From Thermosporothrix hazakensis (GTDB lineage: Bacteria > Chloroflexota > Ktedonobacteria > Ktedonobacterales > Ktedonobacteraceae), in contig NZ_QKUF01000036.1 in assembly GCF_003253565.1 (NCBI RefSeq), positions 1 to 53,061 on the forward strand: a stretch of 53,061 nt of DNA, in the 5' to 3' direction. Position numbers and translations under genes: made by a program. Each line of letters opens with the position of its first letter. The first letter of the stretch is position 1. The notes under the pieces are model-generated. The model had not been told where the DNA came from and searched no databases. It worked only from the letters and a program-made list of their open reading frames with translations. Below, piece by piece: positions 52,924 to 53,061 of the stretch.

Positions 52924-53061
52924 ATCTTCCTCCTTGTACTCATCTCTGGCATCCTTCCGTCCCCGCATGCTCTCCATCACCCGGCCACAGCGTCGTGATA
53001 GAGCGGAACGGCCTGCTATCAACAAGTGGGTAGATTCGGCTAGTCTTTCATCTAACACTTC

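Noticed and set aside
1..53061. tRNA, rRNA and CRISPR arrays
   Set aside because: Looked for T-arm-like motifs, rRNA-like blocks and evenly spaced direct repeats by eye and saw none; a covariance-model search would be needed to exclude small RNAs.

Overview
The window looks like a piece of a large, transposon-rich genome of a Ktedonobacteria-type Chloroflexota. This is an inference from family content: ISL3, IS481-like, IS5, IS630 and IS200/IS605 relatives of that flavour, XRE-TPR regulators, and several families of small proteins seen in that group. No rRNA, tRNA or CRISPR array was found. Gene density is low. A large share of the sequence is decayed: many reading frames become intact only if one premature stop or one 1-nt indel is repaired.

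Layout. 0-5.4 kb: IS630 relic, relic of a RiPP recognition/E1-like gene with a Cys-rich core-like frame and consensus promoter upstream, IS5-family relic, a SLATT-like two-helix membrane protein, an IS481-like relic. 6-10.3 kb: small secreted and membrane protein genes, most broken by one stop or frameshift. 10.7-16.4 kb: transposase graveyard around an intact MntA/HepT toxin-antitoxin pair. 16.7-25.5 kb: a frameshifted glycine-rich membrane protein, a 438-aa protein ending in a HEPN-type RX4H motif behind a consensus promoter and twin palindromes, a pentapeptide-repeat protein, a zinc-ribbon protein, a TPR relic, a TnpB-N-terminus/HTH chimera and a two-gene secreted-protein operon. 25.6-30.5 kb: more transposase relics, a lasso-protease fragment, a sigma-like relic, and a 250-aa HTH protein with a textbook promoter.

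30.6-32.3 kb is a complete-looking IS200/IS605 element whose TnpA has lost its catalytic tyrosine. Next to it, 32.4-36.6 kb is the best-preserved pathway: a compact lasso-peptide cluster. It holds an aminoglycoside-phosphotransferase-like kinase, a 53-aa precursor, an asparagine-synthetase-like cyclase, a fused PqqD-RRE/transglutaminase-like leader protease, and a strong terminator. No ABC exporter is visible.

37-53 kb holds two XRE-TPR regulators, a second copy of the lasso-protease fragment, and several cassettes of short overlapping genes whose families recur within the window. One cassette contains a sigma-70-like gene carrying a perfect 48-bp palindrome; another is a six-gene minus-strand operon at the right end. 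Two further TnpB genes, one broken and one intact, carry matching 3' hairpins.

Main leads: the lasso cluster with its kinase, the duplicated protease relics, the RRE relic at the left end, the HEPN gene with its operator-like repeats, the palindrome in the sigma gene, the recurring small-gene cassettes, and the recurrent single-lesion gene breaks.
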